Assembly: GCA_958296405.1 (NCBI GenBank)
Contig: OY282519.1
Location: 2,154,132 to 2,218,131 of the forward strand
DNA from: an uncultured Pseudomonadales bacterium
GTDB taxonomy: Bacteria; Pseudomonadota; Gammaproteobacteria; Pseudomonadales; Azotimanducaceae
Direction of reading: 5' to 3'
Length of the DNA stretch: 64,000 nucleotides
A program made the position numbers and the translations under genes. Positions within the stretch are counted from its first letter, which is position 1; each line of letters starts with the position of its first letter. The notes beneath the pieces are model-generated. The model saw only the letters and a program-made list of their open reading frames with translations. It made no database searches and had not been told where the DNA came from. Positions 10,246 to 17,192 of the stretch are shown piece by piece.

Positions 10246-11996
10246 TGGCGCCTCGGTCACGGATGGCGCGCTGGCGCGTGGGCGGCTTGGGGAGGCGGTG
10301 GCCCATGCTCGTCTTCGCGCCGAGCCTCGCGTTGGCGGCGGCGTGCGGCGGTGGAGAGGCCACTTCGGCGCCGGCGGAGCGGCCCGTGCCCCCCGCGCCC
10401 TCGCGTTCCTTGCCGCTGCCGCAGGCGGCCCTCGAGACGCTCGGCGTGTTGGATTCCGTGCCGGCGTCGGGCGCCACCGTGGCGCCGGGCGCCGCGAACA
10501 TCAGCGTCGCCCACTTGGCGCCGGCGGGGCTGGCGTTCTCCCCAAGTGGAGACTGCCGGCCGAGCGGCGTGACGTTGCGGCGCGCCGTCGCGGGCTTGAG
10601 CGGCACTGCAACGCAGCAGCTCATGGAGCATCATCTGCGCTGCGAACTGGCGCCGCTTGCCGCACATGAGTTGGCCATTGAGGATGGCGATGGGCGCTAT
10701 CGCGCCGAGTTGCGGTTCGCCACTGGCGCAGACCCTGGGCCGGCGTCGCTCGTTGTGCAGGAGGCGCGATCCTTGCCGCGCCAAGCGGTGAACGAGCTGT
10801 TCGACACCTATGTGTCGGGGGCCTTGGCGCAACAGCTTGAAGACCTTGGCGCGGACGTCACGGCCGCCATTCTCGCCGGCATCGGGGACATTGCGGAACG
10901 CGCTTGGGGTGAACTCGCGAACCCAAATGCCGCCTATGATGTGGTCGCGCAACGCGTCGCGTATGCATCGCGCACCCCACGCGGCGAACCGGATGCCCAG
11001 CTCACCGGCCTCATCGCCATGCCCGATGCTGGGTTGGGCAGTTTCACGCGCAAGAGCCGGGTGATTCTCTTGAGCCACGCCACTGGCTCCACGCCAAGCA
11101 GCTTGGAGAGCACGGATTCTTGGTTCATGCTCGCCGCGATGTTGGCCGGGCGCGGGCACTTGGTGATCGCCCCAGACAACTGGGGGCGGGGCGGGCAACG
11201 GAGTGGGCCAGAGACGTACCTGATTGGCAATCGCGTCGCCAACAACAGCGTGGACCTGTTGCGGATTGTGCTTGCCAGCGAGGACTACAGCCAGTTTCTG
11301 CCCGCGGAAGGCCCTGCAGACCTCTCCATCATCGGTTACTCGCAGGGTGGCCACAGCGCCTTGGCGGTTTGGCTTGCGTTGCACACCGCGGAGGTGGGCG
11401 CATCAGTGCGCGAACTTTACAGCGGCGGGGCGCCGCACAACCTGTATCAGACTGTGATCGGTGCCCTTGAAGCCCTCGCCGGCCGTTGCGACGGCAACCG
11501 CTGGTGCCGAGACGTCGGGCGAGACGCCATCCGCACCTATGTCATTGGCCGGGCGGTGCCCGCCTTCCTGGCTTACACCAACATCGGCTTGGCAGAGGAG
11601 GATGTGTTGGTGGACGGCGCACTCACGCAAGACTTCTTGCGTGGCATGCTCGAAGCCGACAGCCGCTTCGACAACGCGAAGGCGCTGCTGCAGCTCAACT
11701 CCTTCACCAACCTCGTGGACTTGGGCGCGGCCCTGCCGGCGAATGCCGCCCACATTCACCTTTATCACTCGGAGTTCGACCGGCTGGTGCCGGAGCGCAA
11801 CACCAGCGAACTGGCGGAGCTGCTTGAGCCAGCGTTCCGCGTGACCCATCACGATGACGAGTGCTCATCGACGGAATATCGCCTTCTTGCTGACTTGTTG
11901 CAGAACACCGTCGGCGCCATCCACACACTGTGCGGTTTGGAGATGCTCGATGAGACGCTTCAAGACTTGGATCGGCTGCCGCCCGCGGGCGCTTAG
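10245..11996 (+). CDS. Secreted lipoprotein with alpha/beta-hydrolase (lipase/peptidase-like) domain
   Basis: A 583-residue predicted lipoprotein: a basic N-terminus, a hydrophobic stretch and the lipobox LAAAC with Cys at residue 34, followed by a Gly/Ala/Pro-rich linker. The C-terminal two-thirds is an alpha/beta hydrolase: VILLSHATGSTPSS (oxyanion region), LVIAPDNWGRG, and the nucleophile elbow GYSQGGHS with Ser366. A candidate acid and histidine lie in the last 100 residues (HSEFDRLVPE; THHDDE). Fold and lipidation are read from sequence; the substrate is unknown, with secretory-lipase-type esterase or peptidase both possible. The ATG overlaps the tatC stop, with GAGGAG immediately upstream, so it is coupled to tatC. 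It carries no RR motif, so it is not an obvious Tat substrate. Confidence 0.8.
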   Translation: MAPRSRMARWRVGGLGRRWPMLVFAPSLALAAACGGGEATSAPAERPVPPAPSRSLPLPQAALETLGVLDSVPASGATVAPGAANISVAHLAPAGLAFSPSGDCRPSGVTLRRAVAGLSGTATQQLMEHHLRCELAPLAAHELAIEDGDGRYRAELRFATGADPGPASLVVQEARSLPRQAVNELFDTYVSGALAQQLEDLGADVTAAILAGIGDIAERAWGELANPNAAYDVVAQRVAYASRTPRGEPDAQLTGLIAMPDAGLGSFTRKSRVILLSHATGSTPSSLESTDSWFMLAAMLAGRGHLVIAPDNWGRGGQRSGPETYLIGNRVANNSVDLLRIVLASEDYSQFLPAEGPADLSIIGYSQGGHSALAVWLALHTAEVGASVRELYSGGAPHNLYQTVIGALEALAGRCDGNRWCRDVGRDAIRTYVIGRAVPAFLAYTNIGLAEEDVLVDGALTQDFLRGMLEADSRFDNAKALLQLNSFTNLVDLGAALPANAAHIHLYHSEFDRLVPERNTSELAELLEPAFRVTHHDDECSSTEYRLLADLLQNTVGAIHTLCGLEMLDETLQDLDRLPPAGA

Positions 11997-12031
11997 CAGG
12001 AATTGCGGGCGGGCAGGGCGGGCCTGTGGGC

Positions 12032-12253
12032 ATGAATGAATACAGTGGGGTTTACGGCGGCTTCCAGTGGGAAATCGTCGGCCGTTCGCTGAAGGTGTTC
12101 AGCGCCCGGCGTCGCATTGGCTTGCTGTCGCAGTTTGAGCCGGTGAACGCGGTGAACTCGGAACAGGCGCAGTGGTCGGCGCAGGCGAAGATAGACCTCA
12201 ATCTGGATGCGTTGCGCGCCGCGGAGGCGAGCAAGGCCGCTGAGTTGGAGTGA
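12032..12253 (+). CDS. Small hypothetical protein (73 aa)
   Basis: A short protein, acidic at its end, starting MNEYSGVYGGFQWEIVG, with a central stretch around LLSQFEPVNAVNSEQ and an alanine-rich C-terminal helix (ALRAAEASKAAELE). No known domain is recognised. ATG 12032 is chosen; a GTG at 12026 would add two residues. A G-rich stretch upstream (GGGCAGGGCGGG) is a weak ribosome site. It lies 35 bases after the hydrolase gene on the same strand and ends 15 bases from the convergent end of the E2 gene. Its codon use (GTG, CTG, GCC-rich) looks coding, but a chance frame cannot be excluded. Confidence 0.5.
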   Translation: MNEYSGVYGGFQWEIVGRSLKVFSARRRIGLLSQFEPVNAVNSEQAQWSAQAKIDLNLDALRAAEASKAAELE

Positions 12254-12268
12254 GTTTGGGCGCTGGGG

Positions 12269-13486
12269 CTACGCCAGCAAGCGATAGGGCGCTTCCAAAT
12301 AGTCTCGCACGCAGGCGAGGAACGTCGCCGCCGGGGCGCCGTCCAACACGCGGTGGTCCCAAGTGAGCGAGAGCGTCATGCACTGGCGCTTGCGTGGCAC
12401 TTCGCCGTTCCAGCCCACGCCGTCGTAGAGCCGGCCCACGCCGAGGATGCCGGTTTGCGGCGCGTTCAGGATGGGCGTGAAGCCATCGACGTCGAACATG
12501 CCAAGGGACGTGACCGTGAACGTGCCGCCCTGCACGTCTGCAAGCGCCAAGGCGCCAGCGCGGGCCCGCTCCGCCAGCGCGGCCGAGGCGCGGGCGATGT
12601 CCTTCAGCGGTTTGTTCGCGGCATCTTGGATGACTGGCACGACGAGGCCCTCGTCCAACGCCACCGCCATGCCGACGTTCACCGCTTCGGAGGCGACGAT
12701 GGCGTCGCCGATGAGGGCGGCGTTCATGCGCGGGTGGCGCTTGAGCGAGCGGGCCGCGGCCAGCATGACCAGATCCGTGTAACCCACCTTCACGCCATCG
12801 TCGCGCCACTCGGTGGCGAGCTGGGCGCGCAGCTTGATGGCTTCGTCCATCACCGCCTCCATGTGGATGGTGAGCTGCGCGGTTTGCGTCAGGCTCGCGT
12901 GCATCCGCTCCGCGATGGTCTTGCGCATTCTTTTGAGCGGGGTTCCTGCTGGCGCGGCGGCAGTGGCGGGGGCGGGTTGGCTCGTCGCGGCGGCCGCCTG
13001 CTCGACGTCTTCTCGCGTGATGCGCCCGCGCGGGCTGGTGCCGGCCACGGCGTCTAGGTTTACGCCGAGTTCTTGCGCCAACTTGCGCGCCGCCGGCGAG
13101 GCTGGGCGGCGGCGATCGGCCGCTTGGGGCGCGGCCGCGGCGACCGCGGGTTGCGCGGCGGCACCGGGTGGCTGCGGCCTGTCTTGCACCGTGGCGGCGT
13201 CATCTTGGCGGCGCGGCGTCGCGGCCGGCAGCGTTTGCGGGATGGCCTCGCCGGGCGCGTAGATGAAGCCGATGACGTCGCCGGGCGCCAACGTGTCGCC
13301 GGCGGCGGCCAGTTGCTTGACGGTGCCCTGCGTTTCCGCGTCCACGTCTAGGTTGACCTTTTCCGTTTCGAGGCGATAGAGCAGGTCTCCGGGCGCCACT
13401 TGGTCGCCGTCTTGCACGTACCACTCCTCGACGGTGCCTTCCGTCATGGTCATGCCCACCTTGACGAGGTAGATCTCAGACGGCAT
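12269..13486 (-). CDS. acoC: Dihydrolipoamide acyltransferase E2, acetoin dehydrogenase type
   Basis: E2 transfers the acyl group from lipoate to CoA. Domains in order: lipoyl domain (residues 1-78) with the lipoylated lysine in LETEKVNLD (Lys43), an Ala/Pro linker, the E3/E1-binding domain (about 127-162, ASPAARKLAQELGVNLDAV), a second linker, and the catalytic domain (about 185-405) beginning PLKRMRKTIAERMHAS and ending with active-site DHRVLDG (about 377-383). The start overlaps the end of acoX by 11 bases. Clustering with E1alpha, E1beta and an AcoX homologue indicates an acetoin-cleaving complex rather than pyruvate dehydrogenase. No E3 gene is present here, so a shared lipoamide dehydrogenase would be needed. 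Confidence 0.9.
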   Translation of the reverse strand: MPSEIYLVKVGMTMTEGTVEEWYVQDGDQVAPGDLLYRLETEKVNLDVDAETQGTVKQLAAAGDTLAPGDVIGFIYAPGEAIPQTLPAATPRRQDDAATVQDRPQPPGAAAQPAVAAAAPQAADRRRPASPAARKLAQELGVNLDAVAGTSPRGRITREDVEQAAAATSQPAPATAAAPAGTPLKRMRKTIAERMHASLTQTAQLTIHMEAVMDEAIKLRAQLATEWRDDGVKVGYTDLVMLAAARSLKRHPRMNAALIGDAIVASEAVNVGMAVALDEGLVVPVIQDAANKPLKDIARASAALAERARAGALALADVQGGTFTVTSLGMFDVDGFTPILNAPQTGILGVGRLYDGVGWNGEVPRKRQCMTLSLTWDHRVLDGAPAATFLACVRDYLEAPYRLLA

Positions 13487-14546
13487 CGGGAATCTCCATC
13501 AACTCGTCCGGCACCTTGAGCGCGGCCAGTGCGCGCGCAATGTCGATGACTTGGGGGCCGTCGCGGCGCACAGTCATGTGTACTCGGCTGCTGCGTGTCA
13601 GCGTCCGCTCGCGCTCGCCATCGAAGGCGAGCGCCCCAGTACCCGTCATGGTGATGCGCTCGTTCAGCGCCACGCGCCGCGCCGCGGCCACGTCGATGTC
13701 TTCCAGCCTGCCGGGAGCGGTGACGGCGCGGATGCGCCAGCGCACGGGGTGGCCGGGTGCGGCGAACTGAATGGCGAGGCCGTCGTCGTCGGTGTCCGTG
13801 AATGCCCGCAACATGCCGCCAACGCTGGCGAGGCCAACGCCGGCTGGGCTGGCGCGCGTCAAGAGCGCCCAGCGCAAGCGGCCCGCGTCGAGCAATGCGC
13901 GGGCGCCGGCGAAGCGATCTGTCGTCATCGCAACGTCGATCAACGCCACATCCTGCTCGCCATCGACGTCAACATGGATCGACTTCGCGCGTCTCGCCAC
14001 GTCCGCGAGCGGCGTGACGCCGGCAGCGACCAGCGCCGCGGCCATTCCGGCCACCGTCGCTTCCACCGTTTGCGGGAAGGCGTTGTTGGTGCCCGTGGCG
14101 AGCGCGATGAGCGGGGCGTCGCGCCAGCCCTTGGCGAATGCCCGTTGGGTGCCGTCGCCGCCGAGCACGATGGCCGCGCCACAACCAGCGCTCTGCATCG
14201 CCGCCGCGGCGCGGGTGGTGTCGTCGGCGTCGCCGGTGGCCGCGACGGGCAACCGCGCCCCGGCAAGCCCCACACTTTGCAGAGCGCTCTCCGCGATGCC
14301 GTGTGCGTCGTTGAAGTAGTGGATGGGGCAGGGCGCCGTGCGCCGGATGCCGATGAGGCAGCGCGTCACGATGGCACGCTTTTCTTGCGTGTCGAACACC
14401 GAGGCGCGCGTCGCAAGGCGGCGGATGTCTTTGCCGGAGGCAGGATTGGCGACAATGCCGATTGGACGCGGCGCAGCCCCGCTTTTGGGAAGGCGTTCCA
14501 AGATGCCTTGGTTTGTCGTGGTCCGCCCGGCGTCGGCGACGGTCAT
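13476..14546 (-). CDS. acoX: AcoX-like ATP-NAD kinase-fold protein
   Basis: The 356-residue protein has an NAD-kinase-like fold: PIGIVANPASGKDIRRLATRASVF near the N-terminus (about 28-51) and the nucleotide-binding GGDGTQRAF (about 129-137), then LIALATGTNNAFPQ. These are hallmarks of the AcoX family, found in acetoin dehydrogenase operons with unresolved biochemical role. The ATG overlaps the E1beta stop (ATGA), and the 3' end overlaps the E2 start, so it is co-translated with the complex. The C-terminal half is beta-rich and lacks the typical NAD-kinase zinc motif. An alternative is a generic diacylglycerol/NAD-kinase family member, but the context favours AcoX. Confidence 0.85.
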   Translation of the reverse strand: MTVADAGRTTTNQGILERLPKSGAAPRPIGIVANPASGKDIRRLATRASVFDTQEKRAIVTRCLIGIRRTAPCPIHYFNDAHGIAESALQSVGLAGARLPVAATGDADDTTRAAAAMQSAGCGAAIVLGGDGTQRAFAKGWRDAPLIALATGTNNAFPQTVEATVAGMAAALVAAGVTPLADVARRAKSIHVDVDGEQDVALIDVAMTTDRFAGARALLDAGRLRWALLTRASPAGVGLASVGGMLRAFTDTDDDGLAIQFAAPGHPVRWRIRAVTAPGRLEDIDVAAARRVALNERITMTGTGALAFDGERERTLTRSSRVHMTVRRDGPQVIDIARALAALKVPDELMEIPDAV

Positions 14547-15547
14547 GCGCCGAGCAGGCGCCGCGCTTCCGCGACGATTTTCGCGGCGTTCGGCACATAA
14601 CTCTTTTCAAGTTGCGGGCTGAACGGAACGGGCGAAAACGGCGCCCCCACCCGTCCCACCGGCGCGTCCAAATCATCAAAGGCGTGTTCTTGGATTTGCG
14701 CGGCGATTTCGCCGCCCAAGCCGCCAAACCGCACCGCTTCGTGTACCACCATGGCGCGATGGGTCTTCCGGACGGAGGCGAGCACCGTTTCTGAATCCAG
14801 CGGCTGCAGGGAGCGCAGGTCGATGATCTCCGCGTCCACGCCCAGCTCGGCGAGTTCCTGCGCGGCCTGCAGCGCTTCATGCACCATGCGGCTGTAGGTG
14901 ACGATGGTGAAGTTCTCGCCGCGCCGGACGATGTTCGCGGCGCCGATGGGCACTTCATAGGCCGCCTCTGGCACCTCGCCCTTGAACCGCAGCGACATCT
15001 TGTTGAGCGCGACGATCACCGGGTTGTCGTCCCGCGCCGCAGCGATGATGAGGCCCTTGGCGTCATAGGGCGTGGCCGGCATCACCACCTTCAGGCCCGG
15101 CAGATGGCACAGCCACGCCTCAAGGCTCTGCGAGTGCTGCGCGGCCATGTTCATGCCGGCGCCGGACATGGTGAGCAGGGTGATGGGCAGTGTGGCGGCG
15201 CCGCCAAACATGTAGCGCATCTTCGCCATCTGATTGGTGATCTCGTCCATGCACTCGCCCATGAAGTCCATGAACATGATGTCGATGACGGGGCGCAGGC
15301 CCGTGGCCGCGGCGCCCACGCCAAGCCCCACGATGCCCTCTTCGCTGATGGGCGTGTCGAACACGCGCTCGGGGCCGAACTCCTCGAGCAACCCTGCGTA
15401 GTAGCCGAACACGCTGCCGGCGCCGGCCACATCTTCGCCGGCCACGAAGGCGGTGGATTGCTCGGCGAGCACTAGGCGCACCGCCTCGTTGATGGCGCGA
15501 ACGTAGGTGAGTTCACGCACCGCCGGCACCGCTTCAGCTTCGGCCAT
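14543..15547 (-). CDS. acoB: 2-oxoacid/acetoin dehydrogenase E1 component beta subunit
   Basis: E1beta forms the alpha2beta2 TPP enzyme that cleaves the substrate and reductively acylates lipoate. Seen: REINEAV-type N-terminus (VRAINEAVRLVLAE), GEDVAGAGSVFG, VFDTPISEEGIVGLGVGAA, MFMDFMGECMDEITNQMAKMRYM, the C-terminal transketolase domain (ITIVTYSRMVHEALQAA) and EIIDLRSLQPLDSETVLASV. The 334 residues match the family. The C-terminus PNAAKIVAEARRLL is typical. It follows E1alpha by 14 bases and overlaps acoX by 4. The gene symbol is assigned from operon context. Confidence 0.9.
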   Translation of the reverse strand: MAEAEAVPAVRELTYVRAINEAVRLVLAEQSTAFVAGEDVAGAGSVFGYYAGLLEEFGPERVFDTPISEEGIVGLGVGAAATGLRPVIDIMFMDFMGECMDEITNQMAKMRYMFGGAATLPITLLTMSGAGMNMAAQHSQSLEAWLCHLPGLKVVMPATPYDAKGLIIAAARDDNPVIVALNKMSLRFKGEVPEAAYEVPIGAANIVRRGENFTIVTYSRMVHEALQAAQELAELGVDAEIIDLRSLQPLDSETVLASVRKTHRAMVVHEAVRFGGLGGEIAAQIQEHAFDDLDAPVGRVGAPFSPVPFSPQLEKSYVPNAAKIVAEARRLLGA

Positions 15548-15561
15548 CCCTCAAACCTCCA

Positions 15562-16533
15562 TCACGCATACACGTCGTCGAGCAGAACCGCTGGGTCTGG
15601 CATCGGGCTCGCTTCGGCGAACTCGATGCCGGCCTGCACCTGCGCGGCCACCGCGTCGCGCACGGCGAGGGCGGCGCCGGGGTCGAGCACGCCGAGCTCT
15701 GCCAAGCGCTGCTCGAACAGCACGATCGGGTCGCGCTGCTGCCACTCGGCCAGTTCTTCGTCCGTGCGATAGGAGAGGCCCATGCCGCGCACTCCCACAT
15801 GGTCGAAGAAGCGGTAGGTTTTGCACTCCAGGAGCGTGGGGCCGGCGCCGTCCCGGGCCCGCTCCAAGGCCACTCCCGCGGCCTCGTACACCGCCACCGC
15901 GTCCATGCCGTCCACGACAGCGCCGGGCATGCCATAGCCGGGCGCGCGGTCCGCCACGTCCACCACGGCTTGGTGGTTGGCCTGCGGCGTGTACTCGCCA
16001 TAGCCATTGTTTTCGCAGACGAAGACGATGGGCAGCTTGTAGAGCGCCGCCATGTTTGCGGCCTCGTGGAAGGAACCTTCGTTGCTGGCGCCGTCGCCGA
16101 AGAAGGTGACGGCGACGTTGCGTGTCTGCTTGAAACGGCACGAGAACGCCGCGCCGACCGCGATGGGCGGGCCGGCGCCGACGATGCCGTTGGCGCCCAG
16201 CATGCCCAGCTCCATGTTGGAGATGTGCATGCTGCCGCCCTTGCCCTTGCAGTAACCGTCTGAGCGGCCGAACAACTCCGCGAACATGCGCCCGAACTCA
16301 CCGCCCTTGGCGATGAGGTGGCCGTGGCCGCGATGGGTGCTGGTGATCCAGTCTGCGTTGGAGAGGTGCGCCATCACGCCAGCGGCCACCGCTTCCTGGC
16401 CCACATAGAGATGCAGGGCGCCGGGAATCTTGCCGTCTTCCATCAGCTTGCCCGCTTCCGTCTCGAAGATGCGGATGCGCGTCATGCGCTCATGGATGTC
16501 CAACAACGTGGCGTCGTCTGGCTGTGCCGTCAT
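15562..16533 (-). CDS. acoA: 2-oxoacid/acetoin dehydrogenase E1 component alpha subunit
   Basis: The first gene of the operon, 323 residues. TPP-binding motif GDGASNEGSFHEA (residues 147-159) ends with CENNGYGEYT (Asn about 175-176), the GDG-N(about 27)-NN pattern of TPP enzymes. Also seen: HLYVGQEAVAAGVMAHL, STHRGHGHLIAKGGEFGRMFAELFGR and GKGGSMHISN. The phosphorylation-loop region HVGVRGMGLSYRTDEEL is typical of the AcoA/PDHA type. GAGGAG precedes the ATG. Upstream (16534-16658) lie a near-palindrome and a possible promoter, suggesting regulated expression of acoABXC. Confidence 0.92.
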   Translation of the reverse strand: MTAQPDDATLLDIHERMTRIRIFETEAGKLMEDGKIPGALHLYVGQEAVAAGVMAHLSNADWITSTHRGHGHLIAKGGEFGRMFAELFGRSDGYCKGKGGSMHISNMELGMLGANGIVGAGPPIAVGAAFSCRFKQTRNVAVTFFGDGASNEGSFHEAANMAALYKLPIVFVCENNGYGEYTPQANHQAVVDVADRAPGYGMPGAVVDGMDAVAVYEAAGVALERARDGAGPTLLECKTYRFFDHVGVRGMGLSYRTDEELAEWQQRDPIVLFEQRLAELGVLDPGAALAVRDAVAAQVQAGIEFAEASPMPDPAVLLDDVYA

Positions 16534-16606
16534 TACTCCTCCCCCTCTAGGCCCCTAGGCCGAGCTCCCCAACCCTAGCGCGACCGTGCGCTTAACCTAC
16601 CGAAAA

Positions 16607-16624
16607 GCGTCGCAATTGCAACGC
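16607..16624. promoter_or_regulatory. 18-bp near-palindrome upstream of the aco operon (candidate operator)
   Basis: GCGTCGCAATTGCAACGC is symmetric at 8 of 9 base pairs around a perfect GCAATTGC core. It sits about 75-90 bases upstream of acoA on the minus strand, where a TTGCAA / TAGGTT pair with 16-base spacing could form a promoter overlapping it. That position and symmetry fit a dimeric regulator binding site, but no cognate regulator gene is adjacent. Confidence 0.35.
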
Positions 16625-16658
16625 TAGGCACTACGCCGATGCCCTTCCTTCCGCATCT

Positions 16659-17192
16659 CTACAGCGACCACAGCGGGACCACTCGCGCCACTGTCGCCGC
16701 GAGTTGGCCGTCATCGACGCTTTCGGCCAATTCGGCCAGCGCTTTGAGGCCGATCGTCTTTTGGCGGCCAACTTGGGCGGTGAGGGCAGCTTCGCTGACG
16801 ACGAAGAACTGCCACTGGGACGCTTGCCGATGATCGGCGACTTCCGGGTCTTCGATGTCATGCAACGCGAAGATGTAGAAGTCCGCCACGCGCCGCCCAG
16901 TCGGGCGCGGGGCGATGGAGAAGGTCGGCCCGCCTTTGCTGGCCGGCACGTCCTTGTGCCAAGACTGCAAGACGGCGGATTGCTTCACTTCGCCTCGAGC
17001 GCCGTCGCCGCGGCGCACCAAGTCGTAACTGGCCCATGGATCCGTCTGCATCCAATCGTCGACGCCGAGGAGGTGCAGCACCATCGCCTCGACGTACTCG
17101 CCGCGGAAGAGGTTCGGGATCAAGGGCCGGTCATAGCACCGATCGAGGAGATGCGCGACTACTTGGCTGTGGAGGCTTGACGGCTCGATCAT
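16659..17192 (-). CDS. Hypothetical protein with possible PD-(D/E)XK nuclease-like core
   Basis: A 177-residue protein without a recognised named family. It contains an acidic helix LFRGEYVEAMVLHLLG (Glu32/Glu35), WASYDLVRRGDGARGEVKQSA with Asp57 and Glu68-x-Lys70, and later FSIAPRPTGRRVADFYIFALHD. A helix with Glu, then D...ExK on consecutive strands, is the arrangement of restriction-endonuclease-like folds, so a nuclease or nuclease-derived fold is possible but unproven. Its ATG overlaps the stop of the ADP-ribosylglycohydrolase gene (ATGA), so the two are co-translated. It ends 126 bases before acoA on the same strand. No signal peptide or membrane segment is seen. Confidence 0.6.
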   Translation of the reverse strand: MIEPSSLHSQVVAHLLDRCYDRPLIPNLFRGEYVEAMVLHLLGVDDWMQTDPWASYDLVRRGDGARGEVKQSAVLQSWHKDVPASKGGPTFSIAPRPTGRRVADFYIFALHDIEDPEVADHRQASQWQFFVVSEAALTAQVGRQKTIGLKALAELAESVDDGQLAATVARVVPLWSL

